DNA of 64,000 nt from CAWIMX01 sp963837345 (lineage in GTDB: Bacteria; Acidobacteriota; Vicinamibacteria; Vicinamibacterales; CAVVIG01): contig CAWIMX010000001.1 in NCBI GenBank assembly GCA_963837345.1, forward strand, positions 1,736,001-1,800,000, written 5' to 3'. Below, one piece after another: positions 49,057 through 58,896 of this stretch (positions are counted from its first letter, which is position 1; each line of letters begins with the position of its first letter). The notes under the pieces are model-generated. The model was not told where the DNA came from. It saw only the letters and a program-made list of their open reading frames with translations, and did no database searches. Made by a program: the position numbers and the translations under genes.

Positions 49057-51926
49057 TCACGCCGCGCCGGACGCGGCTCGTCCGGGTCGCGGATCTGCAG
49101 ACCTTTCGGCGAGTCGTCGCGAGCCTCGCCCTCGACGCCGGTGTGCCGCCGGCCGATCGCCTCGTGGTGGTGCCCTCGAGAAGCGCCGCGCGGGAACTCG
49201 CCCGTCTCCACGCCGGCGCCCCCTGGCCCGATCTCGTGACGCGGGAACAGCTGTACGAGCGCCTGCAGGCCAGGCTCGATCCTGTTCCGGTGCGTCTGAC
49301 CCCGTTCGACCGCGAAGCGGCGATCCGCGCCGCGTCCGCCCAGGCCGCCGGGAACGGCGCCGCGCCGCCCTTCGTGCTTCGCCCCGGCCTGATCGCCGAG
49401 ATCGTCCGCTTCTACGATCAGCTCCGTCGCCAGCGCCAGTCGGTGGATCGCTTCGAAGCCTTGCTGCTCGACAGCTTGTCGGGCAATCCCGACGACCGGG
49501 GCGCTGAGCGGATGGTGCGCCAGACGCGGTTTCTCGCGGCGACGTATCGGGCCTATGAGGCGCGGTTGTCCAGCCTCGACGCGTTCGACGAGCATCGTCT
49601 CCGTGAGCACCTGATCGCGTCAGCCCCGCATGACCCGATTCGCCACATCCTCGTCAGCGTCGGCGACTGGATTGGGGATGTGGACGGCCTGTTCCCGGCC
49701 GACTTCGATTTGCTGACGCGCCTGCCCGGGCTGCAGGCGATCGATCTGGTGGCGACGAGCGGCCTGCTGGCGTCCGGTTTCCACCAGCGCGTGCACGAGT
49801 GGCTGCCGGGGCTCGAGGAGGTCGACGCCGCGGCAGCCGGTGTGCTGGCGCCGTCGTCGTGCCCCGTGCTGATCGTGCCGGAAGGCACTGAGCCGGCGCT
49901 GGCGTTCGTCCGGCGCGATCGCGAAGAGGAGCTGACCGCGGTTGCCCGGTGTGTGACGGCGGAGCCCACCCGCGTGCTCCCTGCGGGGGTCGTGTTCAAC
50001 CGGCCCCTGCCGTATCTGTACGCGGCCGGCGACGTATTCGAGAGCGCAGGGCTGAAATTCGAGACGCACGATGCGCTGCCGCTGGCCGCCGAGCCGTACG
50101 CGGCCGCCGTCGATCTCGTGGTCCAATTCGTCCTCTCCGCGTTCGCCCGCGCGGACGCGGTGGCCCTGTTGCGATCGCCGCACTTCGAATGGTCGCGTGA
50201 GGGGTGTCAAGTCACACGAGAGGCGATTACCGCGCTCGACCGTCTCCTGATCGAATCCCGCTACCTCGGCGAGCTCGAACGGCTGCGCGGGCTCGCCGGG
50301 ATGTTTTCGGCCGATGCGCCTGGCGACCTGGCCGAGACGGCAAGGCCTGCCTTCGAGGCGATGTGCGAGGCGGCGACTGAGCTCGCCCCGCTCGTCGACC
50401 CCGCGCCGCTCTCTGGACAAGTCGGACGCCTGGCGGCCTTTCTCGCCTCGCACGCGCGGCCTCTCGGCGATCGCCACGCGCGCGCGCGCGCCGCCATCGC
50501 CGGCCTGCTGGCCTCGCTCGGCGCGGCCTATGCGGCTCATGGCGATCCCGAGGCGACGGTCGAGACCATCGCGCCAGAGCTGCGCCGATGGATCGAGGAC
50601 GAGACCTTCGTCCCCGAGTGCGAGGAAGCGGCGTTGCGGCTGCTCGACGCTCAGGCGGCGCGGTATGCGGATGTCCGCCAGCTGTTCGTCGTCGGGCTCG
50701 TCGAAGGAGAGTGGCCCGATCGGCCGAGTCGCAACATCTTCTATCCTCCCGGGCTGCTCGCCACCCTGGGATGGCCGTCGGAAGCGGATCGGCGCGGCGC
50801 GGGACTGGCTGCCTTCGTGGATCTGCTGCGTTCGCCGCTCGAGAGCGTCCGGCTGTCCACGTTCCTGCTCGACGACGAGGCGCTGGTGGAAGCGTCGACG
50901 CTCGTCGATGAGGCCGGCAACGCCGGCCTGAACCTTCAGGCGGATCGCGGCGCGCCAACCGGTCGGGTGTTCGACGACGAGATGCTCTCGCTCGATCCGC
51001 CGCAGCCCGACACGCTGCCCGCGGGCGTGCGGGAATGGGTCGATCTGCGGACCAGGCGAACCGCGGGCGCCGACGCGCGGTACCACGGCGAGGCTGGCGG
51101 GGGCGCGCGTCCGGCCGTCGTTTCCGTGAGCGCGGTCGAAACGTACCTGACGTGCCCGTTCAAGTACTTCGCACGGCACGTTCTCCGCCTCGAAGACGAG
51201 CCGGACGACGACGAGGTGATGGACCCGAAGCGACAGGGCCAGTTCGTGCACCGCGTCTTCGAGCAGTTCTTTCGAGAATGGGACGGGGACGAGCGCGGAG
51301 CGATCACGCCGGAGACGCTCGCCGACGCGCACGCGTTGTTCGAGCGCGTGGCCGAAGCCTGCCTCGACGGCCTGTCGGAAGAAGAAGCGGCGCTCGAGCG
51401 GACGCGCCTGCTCGGATCGCCCGTGGCGCCCGGGCTCGCCGATGCGGTCTTCCGCATGGAGGCCGAGCGCCCGGTGCCCGTCGTGCGGCGGGAGCTCGAG
51501 TTCAAGCTGAAGGGCCTCTTCACCTTCGACGGTCCGGGTGGACCTCGAAGGCTCGAGATCCGCGGCGTGGCCGATCGCGTCGACGTCCTCGCCGACGGCA
51601 CGTTTCGCCTGATCGACTACAAGCTGGGCCGGGCCCCCAACAAGACGCGTGCCCTGCAGCTGCCCATCTATGCGCTCTGCGCCGAGCAGAAGCTCCAGGA
51701 AAGGCTCGGCGAGGCGGCCTACATCGCGTTCCGGGAACCGAAGCGAATCGTGCCGCTCTTCACGGCGCGATCGGACCGCGATCAGGTGCTTCGGTCGGCG
51801 GCCGAGCGCCTCGTCACCGCCGTCGACGCGATCGAGGCGGGCCATTTCCCGCCCACCCCCGAGGACGTGTTCCTGTGCAGCTTCTGCGGGTACACCGCAG
51901 TGTGCCGGAAGGACTATGTCGAGTAA
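49053..51926 (+). CDS. AddB-like exonuclease subunit with Fe-S and PD-(D/E)XK nuclease domain
   Basis: A 957-residue protein of the AddB/RexB type. The N-terminal two-thirds has helicase-like shape without a Walker A GKT (RLVVVPSRSAARELARL is in its place), and the C-terminal part is a PD-(D/E)XK nuclease: ADRVDVLADGTFRLIDYKLG. The iron-sulfur cysteines flank it as in AddB: LTCPFKYF before, CSFCGYTAVC at the end. It resects double-strand breaks with AddA. The GTG start overlaps the upstream stop; the gene overlaps addA by 11 bases. Sequence length is somewhat short compared with classical AddB (about 1150). Confidence 0.85.
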   Translation: MITPRRTRLVRVADLQTFRRVVASLALDAGVPPADRLVVVPSRSAARELARLHAGAPWPDLVTREQLYERLQARLDPVPVRLTPFDREAAIRAASAQAAGNGAAPPFVLRPGLIAEIVRFYDQLRRQRQSVDRFEALLLDSLSGNPDDRGAERMVRQTRFLAATYRAYEARLSSLDAFDEHRLREHLIASAPHDPIRHILVSVGDWIGDVDGLFPADFDLLTRLPGLQAIDLVATSGLLASGFHQRVHEWLPGLEEVDAAAAGVLAPSSCPVLIVPEGTEPALAFVRRDREEELTAVARCVTAEPTRVLPAGVVFNRPLPYLYAAGDVFESAGLKFETHDALPLAAEPYAAAVDLVVQFVLSAFARADAVALLRSPHFEWSREGCQVTREAITALDRLLIESRYLGELERLRGLAGMFSADAPGDLAETARPAFEAMCEAATELAPLVDPAPLSGQVGRLAAFLASHARPLGDRHARARAAIAGLLASLGAAYAAHGDPEATVETIAPELRRWIEDETFVPECEEAALRLLDAQAARYADVRQLFVVGLVEGEWPDRPSRNIFYPPGLLATLGWPSEADRRGAGLAAFVDLLRSPLESVRLSTFLLDDEALVEASTLVDEAGNAGLNLQADRGAPTGRVFDDEMLSLDPPQPDTLPAGVREWVDLRTRRTAGADARYHGEAGGGARPAVVSVSAVETYLTCPFKYFARHVLRLEDEPDDDEVMDPKRQGQFVHRVFEQFFREWDGDERGAITPETLADAHALFERVAEACLDGLSEEEAALERTRLLGSPVAPGLADAVFRMEAERPVPVVRRELEFKLKGLFTFDGPGGPRRLEIRGVADRVDVLADGTFRLIDYKLGRAPNKTRALQLPIYALCAEQKLQERLGEAAYIAFREPKRIVPLFTARSDRDQVLRSAAERLVTAVDAIEAGHFPPTPEDVFLCSFCGYTAVCRKDYVE

Positions 51927-54615
51927 TCGGCCGTCGGCCGTCGGCCGTCGCCAGTCGAGCCTGCCGCTCGAGACGGACGCTCCGGAGCTGCCCGACGCGG
52001 AGGCGCGCCGCCATGCGGTGGATCCCTCCCGCAACGTCGTGCTGGAGGCCTCGGCCGGCACCGGCAAGACGCGCGTGCTGGTCGACCGGTACGTGAACCT
52101 GCTCGGCGCGGGCGTCGATCCGGATCACATTCTGGCCATCACCTTCACGCGCAAGGCCGCGACCGAAATGCGACAGCGTATCATCGGCCGCCTGCGCGAC
52201 GCGCGCGATCGGTCACATCTGGACGCGGCCATCTGGCGGGATCTCCGGAATCGGCTCGGCGACATCGCCATCTCGACGATCGACGCGTTCTGCCTCTCGC
52301 TCCTGCGCGAGTTTCCCCTCGAAGCCGAGGTCGATCCCGGCTTCCGGCTCGCGGACGAGACGGAGGTGCCGCGGCTGGTCGAAGAGGCGCTGGATCGGAC
52401 GATGCGTATCGGGCGGCGCCTGGCGCGCGACGACGAGGACCTGGCGCTGCTCTACGTGCAGCTGGGCGAGCGCCGGCTGCGGGCGGGGCTCGCCGGCCTG
52501 ATCGACCGCCGGCTCGTCGCGGCCGACGTGCTGCGGCGGTTTCTGGCCTCCGGCCCCCACGACCTGACCGCGACGGCTGCGTGTCAGCGCGCGGCGACGC
52601 GTCTTCGCGACGTGGTTGCGGGCGTGCCGGGCGGACTGTCGTCGTTTCTGGCGGACGGCCCCGCCGGCCACCCGCAGTTCGCCCTGCTCGCGGCCGATCT
52701 CGGCGCGCCTGGTCCGCGAGCCGCCGGCGATCGCGACGCGCGACGAGCAGGCGGCCTTCCGCGCACTGGTCGACCGCGTCCGCGGATACTTCCTCACACA
52801 GGCCGGGGCGCCGCGCAAGGCTCGCGGGTTCGCCCAGTCGGACTTCAAGGCCGATCACTGCCGGACGTCCGACGCCTGGAAGCGTCACCGCGAGGGCGTG
52901 GAGGCGGTTGCGCCGGCGGTGGGGGAGGCGCTCGGCGCCTTTCGCCGCGATGTCAACGTGGTCCTCTCGCGCGGCGTGTGGCGGCTGTTCGGGCTTGCGC
53001 GCGCCGAATACCGGCGGACCCTCGATGAGCACGCGGTTCTCGACTTTTCCGAGGTGCTGGCGCGAGCGCTCGATCTGCTCCGGCGGATGGAAGAGTTTTC
53101 GCGCAGCCGGTTCAAGCTGGAAGCGCGCTATCAGCACGTGCTCGTGGACGAGATGCAGGACACCAGCCGCGCGCAATGGGAGCTCGTGTCGCTGCTCGTG
53201 CGGAGCTGGGGTGAAGGCCTCGGCGCCGGCTCGGGCGCCCTCGGCCCGTCGATCTTCGTCGTCGGCGATCGGAAGCAGTCGATCTATGGATTCCGCGACG
53301 CGGACGTCACGATGCTCGACGAGGCGGGAGCGTTCGTCGATGCGCTGCGGCCGGGCGGCGGCTCGCGGCGCGCGATCGCCGTCAGCTTCCGCGCGGCTCC
53401 CGAAATTCTGGCGTTCGTGAACAGCGTGTTCACCGAGATCTCGCCAGGGGCGGCCCGCCGCGACGCGTTCCGGTACGGCGAGCACGACCGCTTTCCGCTG
53501 GGCGGCGCACGGACGGCCGAGGCGGGGCCATTCGCGACGCCGGCGGGGCGGTCGGCTTCCTGTCGGGCGGCACGGTTGAGGACGCTGCGGCGCGCGTGGC
53601 GGCCGAGGCCCGTCGCCTGGTCGACGCGGCCGTGCCGGTGCGGGACCGGCAGACCGGGATGGCGCGCCCCATCGCGCCCGCCGACATCGCCGTTCTCTTC
53701 CGATCGCGCGACAGCCACCGGGCATACGAGGCGGCGCTCGAGCGGGCGGGCCTCTCGACCTACGTCTACAAGGGCCTCGGCTTCTTCGATGCAGACGAAG
53801 TGCAGGATCTGATGGCGCTGCTCGCGTTCCTCGCCAATCCTGCGATCGAAACACGCGCGGCGGCGTTCCTCCGGTCGCGGTTCGTGCGGCTGTCCGACGG
53901 CGCGGTGGCGGCGCTGGCGCCGCGGTTTCACGCCGCGCTCGTCGCGACCGGGCCGCCCGAGGCCCCGCTCGATGCCGAAGATCGGCGCGCCCTCGATCAG
54001 GTTCGCGGGGCGTTGCCGCGGTGGCTCGAGATGGTGGATCGCGTCACGCCCGCCGAACTCGTCGATCGGGTCGTGCGCGAGTCGGCCTACGCCTACGAGA
54101 TGCGCGGCCCGCGCCGTGCGCAGGCGCGCGAGAACGTCAAGAAGCTGCGCGCCATGATCCGGCGCATTCAGAACCGGGGGTATGCGACGCTGGGGCGAAT
54201 CGCCGACCATCTGGCGGAACTGGCGGTCGGCGACGAGTCGAATGCGATCGTCGATGCCGGCGACGCCGTCAGCCTGATGACCGTGCACGCGGCGAAAGGC
54301 CTGGAGTTCCCGGTCGTGTTCGTGGTCAATGTTGGCCGCGGCACCGGCGGACCCCGCGCGCCGATTCGTGTGCTCGACGACGGGCGGGGCGAGCCCTCGG
54401 TGGCGATCGGCGACTTCGAGTCGGAGGCCGACCAGGATGCGCAGGCGCGCGAGCGCGAGGAAACGAAGCGGCTCCTCTACGTCGCGCTCACGCGCGCGCG
54501 CGATCGTCTCTACCTGTCGGGCGTGGTCAAAGAGGGCGCGCTGAAGCCCGGCCGTGGCAGCCTCGGCGAGGTGCTGCCGAGGTCGGTCGTCGTCAGGATT
54601 GAAACAGCGGTGTGA
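51916..54615 (+). CDS. AddA/RecB-like UvrD helicase, two frameshifts (near 52703 and 53525)
   Basis: 899 residues after restoring two frame breaks. Walker A is ASAGTGKTRVL, helicase motif Ia ITFTRKAATEM, Walker B VDEMQDTSRAQ, motif III VVGDRKQSIYGFRDAD and C-terminal motifs SLMTVHAAKGLEFPVVF and LLYVALTRARDRLYLSG. It lacks the C-terminal RecB-type nuclease domain of classical AddA. The first break is one extra G at 52702-52703; the second is a missing G in a G4 run at 53524-53527. The two compensate in length. It forms a pair with the AddB-like protein; activity would then depend on a single nuclease. Confidence 0.85.
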
Positions 54616-54632
54616 GCCGGCGGTCTTGGTTT

Positions 54633-54821
54633 TCAGTACCGCGTCTGGCTGGCGAACGCCCGGGCGTTGGCTTCGGCTTTTTCCCGCGTTTCGCCGACGA
54701 AGACGAGGGAACGCTCGGGCTTGCCGGCGCCGCCGCGGGTGAGCCACGCGATCCAGTGCGGGCCCCGGGCCTCGCTGCGGATCTCGTACGATCCGGTCGA
54801 AGGGCTGTCAGGCACGGCCAA
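54633..54821 (-). CDS. Small conserved hypothetical protein
   Basis: A 62-residue protein: SYEIRSEARGPHWIAWLTRG, then KPERSLVFVGETREKAEANA and ARAFASQTRY. It looks like a one-domain alpha/beta protein of unknown role. It is convergent with addA and divergent from a zinc-ribbon gene. Plausible but weakly supported start. Confidence 0.45.
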   Translation of the reverse strand: MAVPDSPSTGSYEIRSEARGPHWIAWLTRGGAGKPERSLVFVGETREKAEANARAFASQTRY

Positions 54822-54953
54822 ACCCTACCAGATTTCGCCCATTTTCGCGATATCGACCCGTTCTGCAGGGTTTTTGCATTGCGCGGTTGCTTCGCCTTCT
54901 CATAGAATCAGGTTTTTGGGGCGTGCGCGATGCGCCCGACGAGGGAGTCTTAC

Positions 54954-55175
54954 GTGACGTTGACTTGTCCGAATTGCGGCAACGAGGGGAACTTCCAGGT
55001 CAAGACGCTGCAGATGCACGTCGTGCACCTGGAGGACGGCCGCGTGGAAGTGTCCGACGAGGATCGGCCGACCGTGCTCGAGGTGCTCTGCGACGAGTGC
55101 GAAACGGCCCTCAACTTCGAAGAATTCGAGGACACGCTCCGCAAGGAAGTGCTGCTCACCATCGGCGCGCGCTGA
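54954..55175 (+). CDS. Small zinc-ribbon protein
   Basis: A 73-residue protein with TLTCPNCGNEGNFQVKT at the start and VLCDECETALNFEEF after the acidic middle, giving C-x2-C...C-x2-C. The GTG at 54954 was chosen because GAGGGAG is 6-12 bases upstream; an ATG 24 bases upstream (54930) is an alternative. TAGAAT at 54903-54908 is a possible -10. Function unknown, maybe nucleic-acid binding. Confidence 0.65.
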   Translation: MTLTCPNCGNEGNFQVKTLQMHVVHLEDGRVEVSDEDRPTVLEVLCDECETALNFEEFEDTLRKEVLLTIGAR

Positions 55176-55214
55176 GGCGCGCGTCGGTTTTCCCGTCAGC
55201 CCATCCCATCCGCG

Positions 55215-55388
55215 TCAGCGAGCCTCCTCTTCTTCGTCCACTTCTTCGAAGTACTCGCACTCGTTGCAGATCCACTCACGAACGTGGCGCGGCGTGCCAC
55301 CGGGATTGCCCGGCACGTAGACGACCGTGTCGTACTCTCTGACATGCATCGTCTCGCCGCAGAGGGGACACTCCTTGCGGGTGCGCAT
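55215..55388 (-). CDS. Small YgiT-like zinc-finger protein
   Basis: A 57-residue protein with CPLCGETMHVREYDTVVYVP and WICNECEYFEEVDEEEEA: two CxxC pairs and an acidic tail. It resembles the zinc-finger half of YgiT/MqsA antitoxins but has no HTH, so that resemblance may be superficial. ATG at 55388. It is divergent from the DnaJ-like gene. Confidence 0.55.
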   Translation of the reverse strand: MRTRKECPLCGETMHVREYDTVVYVPGNPGGTPRHVREWICNECEYFEEVDEEEEAR

Positions 55389-55419
55389 CCGTTGCACACC
55401 GTAGCATCGCCCCGGCGCC

Positions 55420-55448
55420 TTGACAAGCACCGGACCGGCTTCTATCGT
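55420..55448 (+). promoter_or_regulatory. Promoter of the DnaJ-like gene
   Basis: TTGACA at 55420-55425 (consensus), exact 17-base spacer, TATCGT at 55443-55448. The ATG follows at 55462, giving a leader of only a few bases. Confidence 0.6.
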
Positions 55449-55461
55449 TAGCGGGATTTTC

Positions 55462-55881
55462 ATGCCGTACGAATGCTTTGCCGACGAGGTCGCGATCGAT
55501 TTTCCGTCCGTGGGACGGGCCGTCGAGCGCATGCGCGTGTCGTTCCACGGCGACGACGCCGGCGCCGGCCTCCGGGAGGCGCCCGAGCCCGTGCGCGCCG
55601 AGGTGGTGGTCTCGATCGAGGAGGCCACACGCGGTCTGGTCGTGCCGCTCGACGTCCCGGTTCGCGGCGTGTGCGAGGCCTGCGGCGGCCGGGGCGAGGT
55701 CTGGGCCGAATCCTGCAGCCGCTGCGAGGGCACGGGCACCTCGCTCGTGCACCACGCCGTGCGCGTGCCCGTCCGACCCGGCGTCGAGGACGGCGCCCTC
55801 ATCCGCTTCCGCGTCACCTCGCCGTCCGCCGGGTCGGTCCGCGTCGAGCTCCGCGTCCTGCTTCGCCGCGCCGCCGTCTAG
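55462..55881 (+). CDS. DnaJ-like zinc-finger protein without a J domain
   Basis: A 139-residue protein. It resembles the centre and part of the C-terminal region of DnaJ: VRAEVVVSIEEATRGL-VVPLDVPVRG, then CEACGGRG and CSRCEGTG (two of the usual four CxxCxGxG repeats), then RVPVRPGVEDGALIRFRV. There is no J domain or HPD motif, so it cannot stimulate Hsp70 in the normal way. It could act as a stand-alone zinc-dependent holdase. It is followed by an Mrp-type ATPase after 28 bases. Confidence 0.75.
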   Translation: MPYECFADEVAIDFPSVGRAVERMRVSFHGDDAGAGLREAPEPVRAEVVVSIEEATRGLVVPLDVPVRGVCEACGGRGEVWAESCSRCEGTGTSLVHHAVRVPVRPGVEDGALIRFRVTSPSAGSVRVELRVLLRRAAV

Positions 55882-55894
55882 GATCGGCGTACGG

Positions 55895-55900
55895 TATTCT
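55895..55900 (+). promoter_or_regulatory. Candidate -10 element for the Mrp-type gene
   Basis: TATTCT ending 9 bases before the ATG at 55910; a message started at normal distance would have a very short leader. Confidence 0.45.
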
Positions 55901-55909
55901 GGTGTCGAG

Positions 55910-56989
55910 ATGCCCATCGACCAGGCCGTCGTCCTCGAGGCGCTGAAGGCCGTCCGCGATCCCGATCTGAACCGCGACATCGTGAGCCTCGGCTTCGTGA
56001 AGGGGCTCCAGGTGGACGGCGGACGCGTGTCGTTCACCATCGAGCTCACCACCCCGGCGTGCCCCGTGAAGGACCAGATGCGCGACCAGGCGCGCGCGGC
56101 GGTCCTCGCGGTGCCGGGCGTGACGGACGTGGCCGTGCAGATGACCGCGAACGTCCGCGAAGCCGTCGGCGCCGACGGGCCGCGGCAGGCGCTGCCCGGG
56201 GTGCGCAACGTGATCGCGGTGGGCGCGGGGAAGGGCGGCGTCGGCAAGACGACGGTGTCGGTGAATCTCGCGATCGCGCTGGCTCGTTGCGGCAGCCGCG
56301 TCGGCATCATCGACGGCGACATCTACGGGCCGAACGTCCCGATGATGCTCGGCATGAAGCAGCCGCTCGTCACCGACGGCAAGAAGATCGTCCCCGGCGA
56401 GAAGTACGGCCTCCAGGTGATCTCGATGGCCTTCCTCACCGAGGAGGGGGCGCCCATCATCTGGCGCGGTCCGATGCTGCACGGCGCGATCCAGCAGTTC
56501 TTCCGCGACGTGCGCTGGGGGGAGCTCGACTATCTGGTGGTGGACCTGCCCCCGGGCACCGGGGACGTCGCGCTCAGCCTCAGCCAGACCGTGCCGGTCG
56601 CGGGCGCGATCGTCGTCACGACGCCGCAGCAGGTGGCGCTGGCCGACAGCCGGCGCGCCGTCGCGATGTACAAGAAGCTCAACATTCCTCCGCTGGGCAT
56701 CGTCGAGAACATGAGCTATTACGCGTGCCCTGCCTGCGGGCACGAAGCCGACATCTTCGGCGCCGGTGGCGGCGAGCACATGGCAGCGGATCTCGGCGTG
56801 CCGTTCATCGGTCGCATTCCGATCTACCAGCCGATTCGCGAGGGCGGCGACAGCGGCGTGCCGCTCGTCGTCAGCGAGCCCGATTCCCCGGCGGGCCGCG
56901 CGTTCATGGCGGCGGCGGAGCGCACCGCCGCGCAGGTGTCGATCGCGAGCTACAACCGGCCGACGATTCCGTTGACCATCGTGCGGTAG
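55910..56989 (+). CDS. Mrp/ApbC/NBP35-type iron-sulfur carrier ATPase
   Basis: A 359-residue P-loop ATPase. An N-terminal MIP18/DUF59 domain (residues 1-80, with TTPACPVKDQM cysteine) precedes the ATPase, with deviant Walker A GKGGVGKTTVSVNLA, IIDGDIYGPNVPMML, Walker B DYLVVDLPPGTGDV and the C-terminal CxxC in YYACPACGH. It carries and transfers [4Fe-4S] clusters. erpA elsewhere in the window shares that role. The ATG start is set by a TATTCT element and fit with the DUF59 domain. Confidence 0.94.
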   Translation: MPIDQAVVLEALKAVRDPDLNRDIVSLGFVKGLQVDGGRVSFTIELTTPACPVKDQMRDQARAAVLAVPGVTDVAVQMTANVREAVGADGPRQALPGVRNVIAVGAGKGGVGKTTVSVNLAIALARCGSRVGIIDGDIYGPNVPMMLGMKQPLVTDGKKIVPGEKYGLQVISMAFLTEEGAPIIWRGPMLHGAIQQFFRDVRWGELDYLVVDLPPGTGDVALSLSQTVPVAGAIVVTTPQQVALADSRRAVAMYKKLNIPPLGIVENMSYYACPACGHEADIFGAGGGEHMAADLGVPFIGRIPIYQPIREGGDSGVPLVVSEPDSPAGRAFMAAAERTAAQVSIASYNRPTIPLTIVR

Positions 56990-57104
56990 CCGCGGTTGGG
57001 CCCCGCGGCCCGGCCGATGTACCATGGCCCTGTCGGATCGGTGACGGGGAGATGGACGTGCCAGCCGGCGCTCACGCCAGCTGCCAACCCGAGAAAGGAC
57101 GCCC

Positions 57105-57569
57105 ATGCTGCAACGGTTGATCGTGCTCGGTCCGCTCCTGATCGCGTCGGCGTGCATGCCGGCTCCGGGAACGTCGACGACGCCGGCGGAAGGCGCGGAG
57201 ATGCCGCTGTCGATCGTGGAGCCGTATCTCAGGATCCACGACGCGCTCGCGATGGACAGCGTCGACGGCGTGCGCCAGAACGCCGGCGAGCTCGCGACGG
57301 CGGCCACCGCCCTCGGCTCTCCGGCGATGAAGATCGACACGGCGGCCGTCTCGCTCGCCGCGGCGGGGGATCTGAACGACGCGCGCTCGAAATTCGCCAC
57401 GTTGAGCGACGCGGTGGTGGCGTACCAGACGGGCCTCAAGCTCGCGCTGCCCGACGGGGTGCGCGTGGCGGTGTGCCCGATGATTCACAAACCCTGGATG
57501 CAGCGCGGCGACACCATCGCCAACCCGTACTACGGCAGCTCGATGCCGACCTGCGGCGACTTTCAGTAG
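57105..57569 (+). CDS. DUF3347-type lipoprotein, possible metal-binding
   Basis: A 154-residue protein with signal peptide and lipobox LIASAC (Cys17), so an envelope lipoprotein. The mature part has the helical DUF3347 pattern: LSIVEPYLRIHDALAMDS ... VAVCPMIHKPWMQRGD-TIANPYYGSSMPTCG. The CPMI... and MPTCG cysteines plus His match the copper-binding efflux-associated domain of CusB-like proteins. It is not beside a metal pump, so its role is inferred. Length typical. Confidence 0.8.
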   Translation: MLQRLIVLGPLLIASACMPAPGTSTTPAEGAEMPLSIVEPYLRIHDALAMDSVDGVRQNAGELATAATALGSPAMKIDTAAVSLAAAGDLNDARSKFATLSDAVVAYQTGLKLALPDGVRVAVCPMIHKPWMQRGDTIANPYYGSSMPTCGDFQ

Positions 57570-57579
57570 GCCGGGTCCG

Positions 57580-58896
57580 ATGGACCCGGCGATCCGGATT
57601 CCGTTCACCAAGCACACCCTCGACAACGGACTCGCCGTGATCCTCCATGAGGATCACGGGTGTCCGATCGTGGCCGTGAACCTCTGGTACCACGTCGGCT
57701 CGAAGAACGAGCGGCCTGGTGCGACCGGCTTCGCGCACCTGTTCGAGCACCTGATGTTCGAAGGCTCCGCGCATCACGATGCCAGCTTCTTTCAGCCGCT
57801 GCAGGGCGCCGGCGGCGTGCTGAACGGCTCGACCAACGCCGACCGCACGAACTACTGGGAAGTGGTGCCCGTGGCGGCGCTCGAGCTTGCGCTCTGGCTG
57901 GAATCGGACCGCATGGGATTCCTGTTGCCCGCCCTCACCGAGAGCCGATTCGAGAACCAGCGCGACGTGGTGCTCAACGAGCGTCGCCAGTCGTACGAAA
58001 ACCGACCGTACGGGCTGGCAGGCATCGCGATGCTCGGGGCGCTGTTTCCGCCCGGCCATCCGTACCACTGGCCCACGATCGGCGAGCCGGCGGACCTGCG
58101 CACCGTTCGGCTCGGCGACGTCCAGGCGTTCTTCCGACGCTACTACCACCCGGCGAATGCCTCGCTCGTCGTCGCCGGCGACATCGACCCCGCCGAAGCG
58201 CTGGACCTGGCGCGCCGATACTTCGGCGAGATTCCCGCCGGCGAGCGTGTGGCGCCCCTCGCCGCCGAGGCGGCGCTCGACGGCGTCAGCCGGATCCGCC
58301 TGGAAGATCGCGTGGAGCTGCCGCGCGTGTACGTCGCGTGGCTCTCGACGGCCTTGTTCTCGAGCGACGACGCCGAGCTGGACCTCGCGGCCGACATCCT
58401 GGCCAACGGCAAGACCTCCCGGTTGTACCGGCGCCTCGTGTTCGAGACCCGCGTCGCGACCGACGTCTCCGCGTCGCAGAACTCGCGCGAGCTGACCGGC
58501 TACTTTCAGATCGTGGCGACTGCGGCGCCCGGACGCACGCTCGCCGAGCTGGAGGCCGTGATTCTCGAGGAGACGGCGCGGTTGTCGATCGACGGCCCCA
58601 CCGACGAAGAGATCGCGCGCGGCCGGATGCAGGCTGAATCGCAATTCGTCCAGCGCCTGCAGACGGTGGGCGGTTTCGGCGGCAAATCCGATCAGCTGAA
58701 CGCCTATAACGTCTTCATGGGCGATCCGGCATATTTCGCGCACGACCTGGGCCGTTATCAGAACGCCACGAGCGACGCCGTGCGGCTGGCCATGCGTCGG
58801 CATCTCGATCCCGCGCGTCGCGTGACGCTGAGCGTCGTGCCGTTCGGCCGGGCAGACCTGGCCGTGCCCGGATCGGCGCCGACGGAGGTCGCGTGA
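57580..58896 (+). CDS. M16 family zinc peptidase, catalytic subunit (second pair)
   Basis: A 438-residue M16 protein with intact HLFEH (HxxEH) in GFAHLFEHLMFEGSAHH about residue 55, and the downstream Glu in VLNERRQSYENRPYG. No signal peptide. The following gene starts inside its stop codon and lacks the zinc motif, the same arrangement as 10630-13202. The sequence has diverged from the first pair, so it is not a recent duplication. Confidence 0.9.
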   Translation: MDPAIRIPFTKHTLDNGLAVILHEDHGCPIVAVNLWYHVGSKNERPGATGFAHLFEHLMFEGSAHHDASFFQPLQGAGGVLNGSTNADRTNYWEVVPVAALELALWLESDRMGFLLPALTESRFENQRDVVLNERRQSYENRPYGLAGIAMLGALFPPGHPYHWPTIGEPADLRTVRLGDVQAFFRRYYHPANASLVVAGDIDPAEALDLARRYFGEIPAGERVAPLAAEAALDGVSRIRLEDRVELPRVYVAWLSTALFSSDDAELDLAADILANGKTSRLYRRLVFETRVATDVSASQNSRELTGYFQIVATAAPGRTLAELEAVILEETARLSIDGPTDEEIARGRMQAESQFVQRLQTVGGFGGKSDQLNAYNVFMGDPAYFAHDLGRYQNATSDAVRLAMRRHLDPARRVTLSVVPFGRADLAVPGSAPTEVA

